Source of the DNA: CAZAQK01 sp964535825
Lineage (GTDB): Bacteria; Pseudomonadota; Alphaproteobacteria; Rickettsiales; SXRF01
Reading direction: 5' to 3'
NCBI GenBank assembly: GCA_964535825.1
Contig: CAZHUC010000001.1
Location: forward strand, 372,001-436,000
Length of the DNA stretch: 64,000 nt
In this document: positions 26,390 through 34,896 of the stretch, one piece after another
Numbering within the stretch: position 1 is the stretch's first letter
Layout of the letters: each line of letters opens with the position of its first letter
Position numbers and translations under genes: made by a program
Notes under the pieces: model-generated
Seen by the model: only the letters and a program-made list of their open reading frames with translations
What the model was told of the DNA's origin: nothing
The model's database searches: none

Positions 26390-27172
26390 ATGGCCTCCGA
26401 TAAACATTCTATCTCCGCCTTTATCATTGCCCTCAATGAGGCGGACCGGATTGCGCTTACAATCCGAAGCCTTAGGCGGGTTGCTGATGAAGTGATCGTG
26501 GTGGATAGCGGCAGTACCGATGGCACACAGCAAGTGGCTGAAGCGGAAGGTGCAAAGGTAGTATTCCATGCATGGAAGGGCTATGGGCCACAGAAACGTT
26601 TTGCTGAAGACCAATGCAAACACACATGGCTTTTGAATCTGGATGCGGACGAGATATTAAGCGATGAGCTGATCGATGAGATACAAGCGGTTTTCGCAGG
26701 CAATCCTGAAACCAACAGCGGCTATACCATGCGCATTTATAACATGCTGGCCGGTGAGGTGAAGATACCGCCTTATACGCAGATGAATACCTGCCTGAGG
26801 TTATATAATAAAAATTTTGCGAGATTTTCTGATAGTCCTGTGCATGACTCGGTCATAGTTCAGCAGGGTAGTATCGCGGCTTTGAAAGCACCGGTATATC
26901 ACCCATCCTTCCGGTCGCTGGATCATGCCATCGATAAATTGAATCGCTACTCCACCATGCAGGCAGAAGATATGCTCACGCGTGGCAAGGGCGTATCTTT
27001 TGTACGACTTCTTGTAGAATTACCGGCGGCGTTTATCAAAGCCTATTTTTTTCGGCGCTATATATTCCGCGGTGCGCGCGGCTTTTCTTATGCCATGTTA
27101 TACGCCTTCATGCGTTTCGTGCGCCTGGCCAAATTGCATGAGATGCAACAAATGAAAGATAAACAGCCATGA
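26390..27172 (+). CDS. Glycosyltransferase family 2 (WaaE/KdtX-like)
   Basis: A 260-residue GT-A enzyme. SAFIIALNEADRIALTIRSL with VVDSGSTDGTQ is the nucleotide-binding start, and LLNLDADEIL carries the metal-binding DxD-type motif. The C-terminal half, with FRSLDHAIDKLNRYS and a basic amphipathic end (YFFRRYIFRGARGF), resembles WaaE/KdtX beta-1,4-glucosyltransferases of the lipopolysaccharide core, which is an inference. The ATG at 26390 was preferred to a TTG at 26366. It overlaps the methyltransferase start by 4 bp, so the two are coupled. Confidence 0.82.
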   Translation: MASDKHSISAFIIALNEADRIALTIRSLRRVADEVIVVDSGSTDGTQQVAEAEGAKVVFHAWKGYGPQKRFAEDQCKHTWLLNLDADEILSDELIDEIQAVFAGNPETNSGYTMRIYNMLAGEVKIPPYTQMNTCLRLYNKNFARFSDSPVHDSVIVQQGSIAALKAPVYHPSFRSLDHAIDKLNRYSTMQAEDMLTRGKGVSFVRLLVELPAAFIKAYFFRRYIFRGARGFSYAMLYAFMRFVRLAKLHEMQQMKDKQP

Positions 27173-27828
27173 TGTATTGCGATGCCGAGTGGTTGGAGCA
27201 GGTATTTGCACGTTATTCTAATGAAGAACTTTCACCTATCGTGAATATTGGCAGCTCCACACGTCATTTCCGTGAAGTCGTGCAGCCTTTTGTGCATGAG
27301 CAGGTCTTTGCGCCACTGGAAGCGCGTGGCATCAAAATCATCCATAGCGATATTAAAGACGGCGAGGGCGTGGATATCAGCTGTGATATTTTCGATGATG
27401 CTGGTCTCGAGAAACTCAAAGCCTTAAAGCCGCAAGCGCTCATCTGCACCCATATGTTCGAGCATGTGCTGGACAGGGAATTGCTGGCCAGCCGCCTGAT
27501 GGCATTGCTGCCGCCAGGAGGGCTGTTCTTCATCACCGTGCCGATGAGTTACCATTATCATGCCGACCCGATCGATACCATGTATCGCCCGAACCCGGAT
27601 GAACTCGGTGATCTGTTCCCGAATGAACGCATACTGGAAAAGAATGTGCTGACCGGCGATAATTACTGGTCGCACATCCGCAAGCGTCCGTTCACCTTAT
27701 TCTTCCGGCACTTCTTCCGCTTCTTCACCCCCTTCCTTGGCATGAAGAAATGGAAGCGCAGTATGCGTAAGCTCTACTGGCTGCGTAATAATTATAAAGT
27801 AGCGGCGATTGTCGGCAGGAAGAATTAA
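27169..27828 (+). CDS. SAM-dependent methyltransferase, class I
   Basis: A 219-residue protein with a class I methyltransferase pattern: PIVNIGSSTRHFREV for motif I, SDIKDGEGVDISCDIF for the acidic motif II region, ALICTHMFEHVLDREL, and LPPGGLFFITVPMSYHYH as the post-motif strand. The C-terminal third is basic and aromatic (RKRPFTLFFRHFFRFF), suited to contact with a membrane or lipid substrate. It is translationally coupled to the preceding family 2 glycosyltransferase, so it probably methylates a surface glycan or lipid. The stop codon shares TTAA with gapR. Confidence 0.75.
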   Translation: MMYCDAEWLEQVFARYSNEELSPIVNIGSSTRHFREVVQPFVHEQVFAPLEARGIKIIHSDIKDGEGVDISCDIFDDAGLEKLKALKPQALICTHMFEHVLDRELLASRLMALLPPGGLFFITVPMSYHYHADPIDTMYRPNPDELGDLFPNERILEKNVLTGDNYWSHIRKRPFTLFFRHFFRFFTPFLGMKKWKRSMRKLYWLRNNYKVAAIVGRKN

Positions 27829-28127
27829 GCGGCTTCGAATTCGTCTTCTTCTGCCTCTGCTTCATCCAGTTCTGGCAGCATGCCCAGCGCACGACGATAA
27901 GTGTCGAGGATGGTTTCCTGTTCTTCCAGTTCCTGCGCATCCAGCTTGCGGAGTTTGATGATAGAGCGAATGGCTTTTACATCAAAACCGTTGCCTTTGG
28001 CTTCAGCGAATACATCGCGGATATCGGCGGCAATGCTTGTTTTTTCTTCTTCCAGTTTTTCTACACGGCCGATGATGCTTTTCAGCTGGTCAACGGCAAC
28101 ACCACCCACACGGTTTTTTTTACTCAT
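27825..28127 (-). CDS. gapR: Nucleoid-associated protein GapR (DUF2312)
   Basis: A 100-residue protein matching GapR/UPF0335, an alphaproteobacterial protein that encircles overtwisted DNA ahead of replication and transcription. The signature VDQLKSIIGRVEKLEEEKTS opens the coiled-coil helix, followed by DIRDVFAEAKGNGFDVKAIR and SIIKLRKLDAQELEEQE. A short acidic tail follows. It lies 13 bp after the DAHP synthase gene on the same strand and may be read through from it. Confidence 0.93.
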   Translation of the reverse strand: MSKKNRVGGVAVDQLKSIIGRVEKLEEEKTSIAADIRDVFAEAKGNGFDVKAIRSIIKLRKLDAQELEEQETILDTYRRALGMLPELDEAEAEEDEFEAA

Positions 28128-28140
28128 AGTTTTTTCCTCC

Positions 28141-29496
28141 TTATGTTTTTTGTTTTTTTAATGTTTCAGCGATCAGAAATGCAAGCTCTAACGCCTGAGA
28201 TGAATTAAGCCGCGGGTCACAATGTGTGTGATACCTGTCAGACAGATTCATTTCAGAAATGGCCTGCGCACCGCCCAGACATTCGGTTACGTCCTGTCCG
28301 GTCATTTCAAAATGCACGCCGCCTGCGAATGTGCCTTCTGCTTTGTGAATGGCAAAGAACTGGCGCACTTCCGCGAGAATATCGGTGAATTTGCGGGTTT
28401 TATAGCCACCCGGTGCTTTGATCGTGTTGCCATGCATAGGATCGCATGACCACACCACATTATAGCCGGCATCTTTCACCGCATGCACCAGTGGCGGCAG
28501 TAGTTCGCCGATCTTGGTGCAGCCCATACGGGAGATGAGCGTGAGCCTGCCGGCCTCATTCTCAGGGTTCAAGGCCTCGATGAGTTTCAGCAGCACATCG
28601 GGTTTCATGCTTGGGCCAACTTTCATACCGATCGGGTTCGCGATACCGCGCATGAATTCCACATGGGCTTCATTGGGGTCACGCGTGCGGTCACCGATCC
28701 AGAGCATATGTGCCGAGCAGGCATACCATTTCCCATCGGTTTTATCCTGACGGGTGAGGGCAGATTCATAGCCAAGTAACAATGCTTCATGCGATGAGAA
28801 GAAGCTGGCTCTTGAAAATTCTTGAACGCTATCAAGCGACAGACGGCACGCGCCGATAAAATCAACACATTCATTGATGCGGGCAATGAGTTCACCAAAG
28901 CGCTTGCCCTGTGTGGATTTTTGCAGGAACTCCATATTCCAGCTATTGATGTGCGACAGCGAAGCATAGCCACCATCGGCCAATGTGCGCAGGTAATTCA
29001 GTGTAGCCGCAGATTGATGATATGCCTTAAGCAGGCGTTTAGGGTCAGGGCTACGGCCTTCTGCCTCAAACTCCATGGCATTGACCATATCACCGCGGTA
29101 GCTAGGTAGTTCAACACCATCGATCTTCTCGATAGAATCAGAACGTGGCTTGGCGAATTGGCCAGCGATACGACCCACTTTAACCACAGGCGAACCCGCA
29201 CCATACATGAGGGCAATGGTCATTTGAAGCAGCACCCGGAAGAAGTTCCGCAAGTTCTCTTCAGAGAATTCGGCGAAGCTCTCGGCGCAGTCACCGCCTT
29301 GCAGCAGGAACGCCTTGCCATTTGCCACATCAGCGAGCTCGGCTTTCAATGCACGGGCTTCACCAGGGGTGGTAAGAGGCGGCATGGAGCGTAAATCCGC
29401 TTCCACATCAGCCAGTTGCCTTGCATCAGGATAATCCGGCTGCTGCTTGATGGGCAGGCCACGCCAACTATCAACCGACCATTTTTTAGCGTTCAT
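28141..29496 (-). CDS. 3-deoxy-7-phosphoheptulonate (DAHP) synthase, class II
   Basis: First step of the shikimate pathway: phosphoenolpyruvate plus erythrose 4-phosphate give DAHP. The 451 residues fit the class II (plant-like) type, unrelated in sequence to AroF/G/H of E. coli. FLLQGGDCAESF, VVKVGRIAGQFAKPRS, DRTRDPNEAHVEF and GGVHFEMTGQDVTECLGG are family motifs that hold the metal and substrate residues. The start is set at the ATG 29496; the in-frame TTG at 29514 lies inside the leader hairpin's T-tract. It is divergent from pheA, another aromatic amino acid gene. Confidence 0.95.
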   Translation of the reverse strand: MNAKKWSVDSWRGLPIKQQPDYPDARQLADVEADLRSMPPLTTPGEARALKAELADVANGKAFLLQGGDCAESFAEFSEENLRNFFRVLLQMTIALMYGAGSPVVKVGRIAGQFAKPRSDSIEKIDGVELPSYRGDMVNAMEFEAEGRSPDPKRLLKAYHQSAATLNYLRTLADGGYASLSHINSWNMEFLQKSTQGKRFGELIARINECVDFIGACRLSLDSVQEFSRASFFSSHEALLLGYESALTRQDKTDGKWYACSAHMLWIGDRTRDPNEAHVEFMRGIANPIGMKVGPSMKPDVLLKLIEALNPENEAGRLTLISRMGCTKIGELLPPLVHAVKDAGYNVVWSCDPMHGNTIKAPGGYKTRKFTDILAEVRQFFAIHKAEGTFAGGVHFEMTGQDVTECLGGAQAISEMNLSDRYHTHCDPRLNSSQALELAFLIAETLKKQKT

Positions 29497-29512
29497 AACT
29501 TTGCAAACTCTC

Positions 29513-29533
29513 AAAAAACCTGCTATGCAGGCT
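29513..29533 (-). terminator. Terminator-like hairpin in the DAHP synthase leader (attenuator candidate)
   Basis: Read on the minus strand, AGCCTGC-ATA-GCAGGTT forms a 7-bp stem (one G-T pair) with a 3-nt loop, and the right arm runs into a six-T tract (29518-29513). It sits 16 nt before the ATG of the class II DAHP synthase, where a terminator would switch off the gene. No leader peptide rich in aromatic codons is evident in the 79-bp divergent spacer, so how it would be controlled is unknown. Confidence 0.45.
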
Positions 29534-29575
29534 GTCCTTTGTTCGAAGCTACTTATTTAAGGTTTTACCCGTCAC

Positions 29576-30445
29576 ATGTCCAGTATTACTGCGAATATAA
29601 TTGATCCTGAAAACACTATCGCCTTCATGGGTATCGAGGGGGCGAATGCCGACCTTGCGTGCCGTCAGGCCTGTCCGTATATGCATACGCTGCCATGCCC
29701 TTCATTTGAAGATGTGTTCGAGGTAGTGGAATCTGGCAAAGCCGCGCTGGGCATGATCCCTATTGAGAACTCACAGGCCGGTCGCGTGGCGGAGATCCAC
29801 CAGATATTGCCCAAAAGCAAGCTGCATATCGTGGGTGAATATTTTCAGCATATCGAGCATTGCCTGGTTGCGCCTAAAGGGGCGACACTGGATACGGTAA
29901 AACATGTGTACTCACACCCGCAAGGGCTGATGCAATGCCGCGAGAATATCCGTGGCATCGGGCTGGTTACGCACGCTTATTCCAATACTGCTCAGGCCGC
30001 CGCCGACGTAGCCCAGTGGAATGACCCGACCAAGGCAGCCATCGCGTCGCCTTTGGCCGCGCAGCTTTATGGTTTGGATATACTCAAGACCCACATGCAG
30101 GATTCGGATGATAACATTACCGTATTCATCATGATCGCGCGTGAGCCAATGTCGCCACAGGAAAATGAACCGCATGTGCTCGCCAGCTTGTTGTTCGAGG
30201 TGCGTAACATTCCTTCCGCGCTGTATAAGGTGATGGGCGGGTTTGCCACCAACAATATCAATATCGTGAAGCTGGAAAGTTATATCAGCGGTGCAAAGCG
30301 TGATTCAGCGCAGTTCTTTGTGACCTTTGAGGGGCATCCAAGCAGCCCGGCCGTGCAGAATGCTTTAGAAGAGCTCAATTTCTTCTGCAAACATGTGCGT
30401 ATGCTTGGGGTGTATCCCGCTGATCCGGAGCGATTTGGTGGCTAA
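29576..30445 (+). CDS. pheA: Prephenate dehydratase
   Basis: Converts prephenate to phenylpyruvate for phenylalanine. The 289 residues comprise the dehydratase domain (about 13-195) with FMGIEGANADLAC, GMIPIENSQAGRV, SHPQGLMQC and TKAAIASPLAA, then a C-terminal ACT regulatory domain (about 205-285; ALYKVMGGFATNNINIVKLESY). There is no chorismate mutase domain. The conserved TRF triad at the end of the catalytic domain reads TVF, replacing the usual Arg; Thr is kept. The ACT domain lacks the ESRP motif, as in other alphaproteobacterial forms. The stop overlaps ccmI by 4 bp. Confidence 0.92.
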   Translation: MSSITANIIDPENTIAFMGIEGANADLACRQACPYMHTLPCPSFEDVFEVVESGKAALGMIPIENSQAGRVAEIHQILPKSKLHIVGEYFQHIEHCLVAPKGATLDTVKHVYSHPQGLMQCRENIRGIGLVTHAYSNTAQAAADVAQWNDPTKAAIASPLAAQLYGLDILKTHMQDSDDNITVFIMIAREPMSPQENEPHVLASLLFEVRNIPSALYKVMGGFATNNINIVKLESYISGAKRDSAQFFVTFEGHPSSPAVQNALEELNFFCKHVRMLGVYPADPERFGG

Positions 30446-31047
30446 CGGCCAATTTGCTGGTTGATCATCGCCTTCACAGGTGAATCATCTGGCAGGGATT
30501 TATATAGGGCTTTCATCGCCTGCATGGCCTCTTCGGTTTTACCATCCTGAAGCAGGCGTACATTCATATAATATTTTGCCTCGGTGTGGTCTGGTAGTTG
30601 CAAGAGTACCATTTCAAGGCTTTGCTTGCTGTGGTCGCTCACTTTTCCATCCTCGTCCATTATCATAGAGCGGGCATAGGCCATGATAAGTTCCGGCTTG
30701 CCCTGAGATAACACAACAGACCGCTTGAAAGCATTTGATGCTGCATTCCACTGCTGCATATCAGAGAATGCCTGCCCAAGGCGAATCCATGATTCCAGAT
30801 TCTTCGGGTCTTTTTTAACATTTTCAGATTCAGTGAGAATAACGGTCCGTGCCTCAGCTTGCTGCTTATGATGCTCATCAATAAGTGGAAGTAGTACAGG
30901 ATTGCCGAATTGGTTATAGAGGAGGAGTGTAAGCGGCAGTATCAGAATGGTAGCAACAATACAGAAGGTGCGCTTTTCTTTAATAGGCCAGAGCAAAATG
31001 GCAAGTGCAGCTACTGTCGTCAGGATTACCAGTAAATAAGGCGTCAT
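30442..31047 (-). CDS. ccmI: Cytochrome c maturation protein CcmI (CycH)
   Basis: Apocytochrome c chaperone of the heme attachment complex. The 201 residues show two N-terminal membrane segments (about 4-22 and 28-46) and a periplasmic TPR region (about 75-195; ESWIRLGQAFSDMQQWNAA, AKYYMNVRLLQDGKTEEAM). This short form matches alphaproteobacterial CcmI/CycH. It is the last gene of the ccmD-E-F-(J-like)-G-H-I operon, overlaps ccmH by 4 bp and meets pheA tail-to-tail with a shared CTAA. Confidence 0.85.
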   Translation of the reverse strand: MTPYLLVILTTVAALAILLWPIKEKRTFCIVATILILPLTLLLYNQFGNPVLLPLIDEHHKQQAEARTVILTESENVKKDPKNLESWIRLGQAFSDMQQWNAASNAFKRSVVLSQGKPELIMAYARSMIMDEDGKVSDHSKQSLEMVLLQLPDHTEAKYYMNVRLLQDGKTEEAMQAMKALYKSLPDDSPVKAMINQQIGR

Positions 31048-31436
31048 GCGCTGGGTGCTTTTCTAAAATAACGTAACGTTATGAACCCGCCAGATAGTAA
31101 TAAGAGCACAGGCATCAACCATAACAGCAGGGTGTTTTGGTTCAGTGGCGGCATCATGCGTATGCCATCGCCATAGCGCGCAGTGAGCGCTTCGATGATT
31201 TCTGCATCTGTTTTACCATCCCGGATATATTGGCGGATGACCACGCGCATATCCTTGGCAATATCAGCTGGTGATTCGGCAATGGATTCACTTTGGCAGG
31301 TAACGCAGCGTATCTGGGTGAAGATATGCTTTGCGCGTGCCTCATCAGCAGGGTTCTCAAGCGGTGTTTCCACTACGAATGAGAAGGCCGGCGCAGAAAC
31401 ACCAAACAGCAGGATACAGAGCAGGAGCAGCGGCAT
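31044..31436 (-). CDS. ccmH: Cytochrome c maturation thiol protein CcmH (CycL)
   Basis: A periplasmic thiol-disulfide protein that reduces apocytochrome c for heme ligation. The 130 residues contain a signal peptide, the redox motif IRCVTCQSESIAES (the LRCxxCQ signature) near residue 40, the helical bundle AKDMRVVIRQYIRDGKTDAEII, and a C-terminal membrane anchor (about 103-122). It is coupled to ccmI and follows ccmG by one base. Confidence 0.94.
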   Translation of the reverse strand: MPLLLLCILLFGVSAPAFSFVVETPLENPADEARAKHIFTQIRCVTCQSESIAESPADIAKDMRVVIRQYIRDGKTDAEIIEALTARYGDGIRMMPPLNQNTLLLWLMPVLLLLSGGFITLRYFRKAPSA

Positions 31437-31437
31437 A

Positions 31438-31998
31438 TTATTTACGCAAGAATTCGATCATTGGAAGGATCACATCATCTACCATTTCTTCATCGATCGG
31501 CGCTTTATGGTTGAAGGCGATCTTGCCCTTTTTATCGATAATGAAGGTTTCAGGCACACCGGTCAGGCCAAAGCCGAAGGTAATTTTCCCATCAGTATCA
31601 ACGCCGATATGATGGAACGGAACGCCGCGCTCTTTAAGCCACGCGGCCACTTTCTCAGGCTTATCCTTCCATGCAATGCCAATGATCTCCACTTTCTGGG
31701 ATTGTGACAGGCGCATGAGTGCAGGGTGTTCGATCGTGCATGGTTCACACCATGAGGCAAAGATATTCACCACGACGACTTTACCTTTCCAGAGATCAGG
31801 TGTGATAACAGATTTGTTATCGAGTGTTGGAATGCTGAAATCGGAGACATTATAACCTATCAGCCGTGATTTTTTGATCTCGTCACCTGAACCGAACAGG
31901 CCAAAAGCGAGAAACAGCGCAAGCAGCAACATGACAAGCAGTGGCAGTAAACGCTTGAATTGCTCCGACGAATTAAGCTCTTTTAGCGAAATACGCAC
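31438..31998 (-). CDS. ccmG: Thiol:disulfide interchange protein CcmG (DsbE)
   Basis: Membrane-anchored thioredoxin that passes reducing power to CcmH and apocytochrome c. In its 186 residues, one N-terminal membrane segment (about 15-36) precedes a thioredoxin domain with active site NIFASWCEPCTIEHP, a cis-Pro in TGVPETFIID and a GxxGxx-type loop (FGFGLTGVP). Its start overlaps the upstream J-like gene by 26 bp, so the reading of that gene and ccmG is tightly linked. Confidence 0.95.
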   Translation of the reverse strand: MRISLKELNSSEQFKRLLPLLVMLLLALFLAFGLFGSGDEIKKSRLIGYNVSDFSIPTLDNKSVITPDLWKGKVVVVNIFASWCEPCTIEHPALMRLSQSQKVEIIGIAWKDKPEKVAAWLKERGVPFHHIGVDTDGKITFGFGLTGVPETFIIDKKGKIAFNHKAPIDEEMVDDVILPMIEFLRK

Positions 31999-32578
31999 GC
32001 GCTTCTTCCATGATGATATTCAATTTTGTAAGTGCCTCTGTATTCTGAGCGAATTGCCTGGCACGCTTATGATAGATCGCCTGCGCATCATCTATTGTCG
32101 CTGTCGGGCCGAGACCAAGGCTTTCCATCCATTCTGGTAGATCCCATTGCGGGGTTTGCACAGCAGCAGCACTTTGTACGCCCGGCTCAAAACCTTTCAG
32201 GAGGACTGGTAATGTGCCCACACCCCAGCGTTCCATGTTGCGCCATTGGCGAATGGCAAGGTGCAGGGCATAGATATTATGCTCGATGGTCAGCCACATA
32301 TCACAGGCAACGACGTAATTGCCGTAAGGGAAGCGAAGCTGCAGAGCTGCACCTGTGCGACTGCCTGTTTTTTTGCGATACCGTTCGTTGGTCGGCTGGT
32401 CGATGTCTATGGATAAAATGGCGGTGCAGTTTATGGCCTGAATCTCTGCTTCAAGAAAACCGATGCTTTCTTCCAGTGTCATCGGTGGCGCAAAATTACG
32501 ATCCGTGCGTTGATTCGCGCGCGGTGTGATAGGAATCCATTCCGGCCAGTTCAGAGGAGAGCTAAAACGTAATGTCAT
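31973..32578 (-). CDS. J-domain-like protein lacking HPD, inside the ccm operon
   Basis: A 201-residue soluble protein. It begins with WPEWIPITPRANQRTDRNF, has a central region with YVVACDMWLTIEHNIYALHLA followed by IRQWRNMERWGVG, and ends in a J-domain-like helical segment (about 150-201: WMESLGLGPTATIDDAQAIY then a short Lys/Arg/Ala helix pair). The layout recalls proteins annotated 'J domain-containing' on alphaproteobacterial plasmids and phages (WP..P.TP N-terminus, ERWG middle). Here the Hsp70-stimulating HPD between the last helices is replaced by FAQ/QN, so DnaK activation is doubtful. It overlaps ccmF by 4 bp and ccmG by 26 bp, so it is cotranslated with heme-ligation genes. A role in cytochrome c maturation is untested. 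Confidence 0.55.
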   Translation of the reverse strand: MTLRFSSPLNWPEWIPITPRANQRTDRNFAPPMTLEESIGFLEAEIQAINCTAILSIDIDQPTNERYRKKTGSRTGAALQLRFPYGNYVVACDMWLTIEHNIYALHLAIRQWRNMERWGVGTLPVLLKGFEPGVQSAAAVQTPQWDLPEWMESLGLGPTATIDDAQAIYHKRARQFAQNTEALTKLNIIMEEARAYFAKRA

Positions 32579-34455
32579 GTATATCCCTGTTTTTTCCGTA
32601 TTATACTGACTAACCCACCGATAGCAATGAACATAAAGCCTGCCCAGATAAATTGGATCATGGGAACATGGTATATGCGTACGGAAAGTTTACCACCATC
32701 AGCTGAATCCTCACCGATGACAGCATAAACATCTCCCCCAAGGTGCGGATAAATAGCTGTCTCGCTAGTGTAGTTACGGGTTATGGGATAGTAGCGATAT
32801 TCAGGTTTCAGCACAGTCAATTCCTCGCCTTTATAGGAGAGTAAAAGTGTTGCTGTTTTAGTATTATGGTTATTGCCCGCAATGTCGGCTTTGCCTTTAT
32901 AAATCACTGCATAATCATTCACTGCCAGTGATTCGCCTGGGGTAAGCCACTTTTCTGCTTCCGCCTTCCAGATGCCAACGCCTGTAATGCCCGCAACCAT
33001 TAGTGCGACGCCAAAATGTGATATGGCAACAGAGATGCTGGCCTTATTTGTTTTGCGCCAGAGCAGCAATATGCTGGATGCCGCAAGCCATGCCGCCAAT
33101 GTAAAACCAATCGCGGCATAAACGATATCTGCTTTAACCAAGGCAAGGATAAAGACTAACATGACCAAGGCGGCTATTGCAGCAGGTTGTAATTGTTTTA
33201 GTGCTTTGGAAAAACTTGCTTTCTGCCATGGCATAAATGGCGCGAGTCCGGCAAAAAATATTGGCAGTATCATCAATGGAATGAAGGTCAGGTTGAAATA
33301 AGGTGCACCCACCGTGAGTTTCTCACCATGCATCATCTCAGAGATCAGAGGATATAACGTGCCAAGTAGCACGCTCATGCAGGCTGTCATCAGGAAAAGG
33401 TTGTTGATAACGATCATGCCCTCGCGGGATACTGGCGGTGCTGCGGCAACAGATTTCAGGCTGTCTCCGCGTAAAGCATATAGGAACAATGCGCCACCCA
33501 CAGTGAGCATGATATATGCAAGAATAAATACACCGCGCTCAGGGTCGCTGGCAAAACTGTGTACGGATGTCAGCGCGCCAGAGCGCACCAGGAATGTACC
33601 GATCATACTGAATGCAAACGTGGCAATGGAGAGGATATTCACCCACTGACCTAATGCATCACGTTTTTTAAGGATGATGTTGGCATGTAGCAAGGCTGTA
33701 CCGGCAAGCCATGGAAGCAGTGATGCATTCTCCACAGGATCCCAGAACCACCAGCCACCCCAGCCCAGTTCGCGGTATGCCCACCAGCTACCAAGGCCGA
33801 TGCCAATAGTAAGTGCAGACCATGCGGCGAGTATCCATGGATGAACGATTTCTGCCCATTCTTTACCACCACGACGCATAAGCAGTGATGCCACGGCAAA
33901 AGAGAACACGATAGAGAACCCGACATAGCCCAGATAAAGCAGCGGCGGGTGCATCGCCAATCCAATATCTTGCAAAAGAGGATTTAATGCTTTGCCATCA
34001 GCGGGTGGCGGGAAGAGGCGGGCAAACGGGCTGGAGGTACATAAGATGAATGCGATCACACCGGCAGACAGGCCCGACTGCACAGCGATCGTATGTTGAT
34101 GCAATTCCTTGTGCTCGGAACGTGACATGCTGATGCATGCACCGAACATGGACAGAACCCAAAGCCACAACAGCATCGATCCTTCATGGTTTCCCCATGT
34201 GCCGACGATCTTGTAAATCAATGGCAGATGCAGATTGGAGTGCCGTGCTACATTCTCGACGCTGAAATCAGATTCGATGCGCAGTACTACAAGGCTGGCC
34301 AGTGAGAGAGTCACCAGCAATGCTTGCAACCATGCAGCATGATATTGGCATGTAGCTATGGCCTTCTTGTGCGTGGTCGGGAATATATACAGCACCTGAA
34401 ATATGGAAACACACAACGCAAGGATCAGGCAGGTTATTCCGAATTCTGCGGTCAT
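32575..34455 (-). CDS. ccmF: Cytochrome c heme lyase subunit CcmF
   Basis: Integral membrane core of the holocytochrome c synthase. The 626 residues have about 14-15 membrane segments. The periplasmic WWD motif GWGGWWFWDPVENASLLPWL (about residues 220-239) binds heme for transfer to apocytochrome. The HHPPLLYLGY-like start (LAMHPPLLYLGYVGFS) is also typical, as is NHEGSMLLWLW. It starts 3 bp after ccmE and is shorter than some homologues but has the complete core. Confidence 0.96.
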   Translation of the reverse strand: MTAEFGITCLILALCVSIFQVLYIFPTTHKKAIATCQYHAAWLQALLVTLSLASLVVLRIESDFSVENVARHSNLHLPLIYKIVGTWGNHEGSMLLWLWVLSMFGACISMSRSEHKELHQHTIAVQSGLSAGVIAFILCTSSPFARLFPPPADGKALNPLLQDIGLAMHPPLLYLGYVGFSIVFSFAVASLLMRRGGKEWAEIVHPWILAAWSALTIGIGLGSWWAYRELGWGGWWFWDPVENASLLPWLAGTALLHANIILKKRDALGQWVNILSIATFAFSMIGTFLVRSGALTSVHSFASDPERGVFILAYIMLTVGGALFLYALRGDSLKSVAAAPPVSREGMIVINNLFLMTACMSVLLGTLYPLISEMMHGEKLTVGAPYFNLTFIPLMILPIFFAGLAPFMPWQKASFSKALKQLQPAAIAALVMLVFILALVKADIVYAAIGFTLAAWLAASSILLLWRKTNKASISVAISHFGVALMVAGITGVGIWKAEAEKWLTPGESLAVNDYAVIYKGKADIAGNNHNTKTATLLLSYKGEELTVLKPEYRYYPITRNYTSETAIYPHLGGDVYAVIGEDSADGGKLSVRIYHVPMIQFIWAGFMFIAIGGLVSIIRKKQGYT

Positions 34456-34458
34456 GGC

Positions 34459-34896
34459 TTATTGGCCCTCTTTCCACCGGCCAGATTTTTTCAGTGAATC
34501 CACCACCTCTTTAGGCATATAATTCTCATCATGCTTGGTGAGTACGCGTGTGGCTTTAAATTCCATAGGGCTTGTTATGTATCCCTCTGCCACAAGGCCC
34601 TGGCCTTCCCGGAAGAGTGTGGGCAACATACCGCTATAGGTGACATGCACGGACTGCGCATTATCAGTGACTTTGAATTCGATCACATCGTCGGCTTCTT
34701 TTACAACACTACCGGCTTCTACCAGCCCACCAATGCGTATCAGTTGTGTGGGCGGGATATTTTTCTGCGAAATATCCTGCGGGCTATAGAAAAACACCAT
34801 ATTCTGCTGGAATGCACGCATGACAAGCACTGTAGATACAAGCAGGAAGAGCATACTACAGATGATGAAGATCAGGCGTTGGTGTTTAGGCTTCAT
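34459..34896 (-). CDS. ccmE: Periplasmic heme chaperone CcmE
   Basis: Carries heme from the CcmABCD exporter to CcmF by a covalent bond to a His. The 145 residues start MKPKHQRLIFIICSMLFLL, a signal anchor; a longer frame to 34962 only adds sequence antisense-free of homology and overlaps ccmD fully. The beta-barrel follows (IRIGGLVEAGSV, VTYSGMLPTLFREGQGLVAEG). The heme-linking motif is KHDENYMP, with the His of H-D-E-N-Y. Its ATG lies inside the 3' end of ccmD. Confidence 0.95.
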   Translation of the reverse strand: MKPKHQRLIFIICSMLFLLVSTVLVMRAFQQNMVFFYSPQDISQKNIPPTQLIRIGGLVEAGSVVKEADDVIEFKVTDNAQSVHVTYSGMLPTLFREGQGLVAEGYITSPMEFKATRVLTKHDENYMPKEVVDSLKKSGRWKEGQ

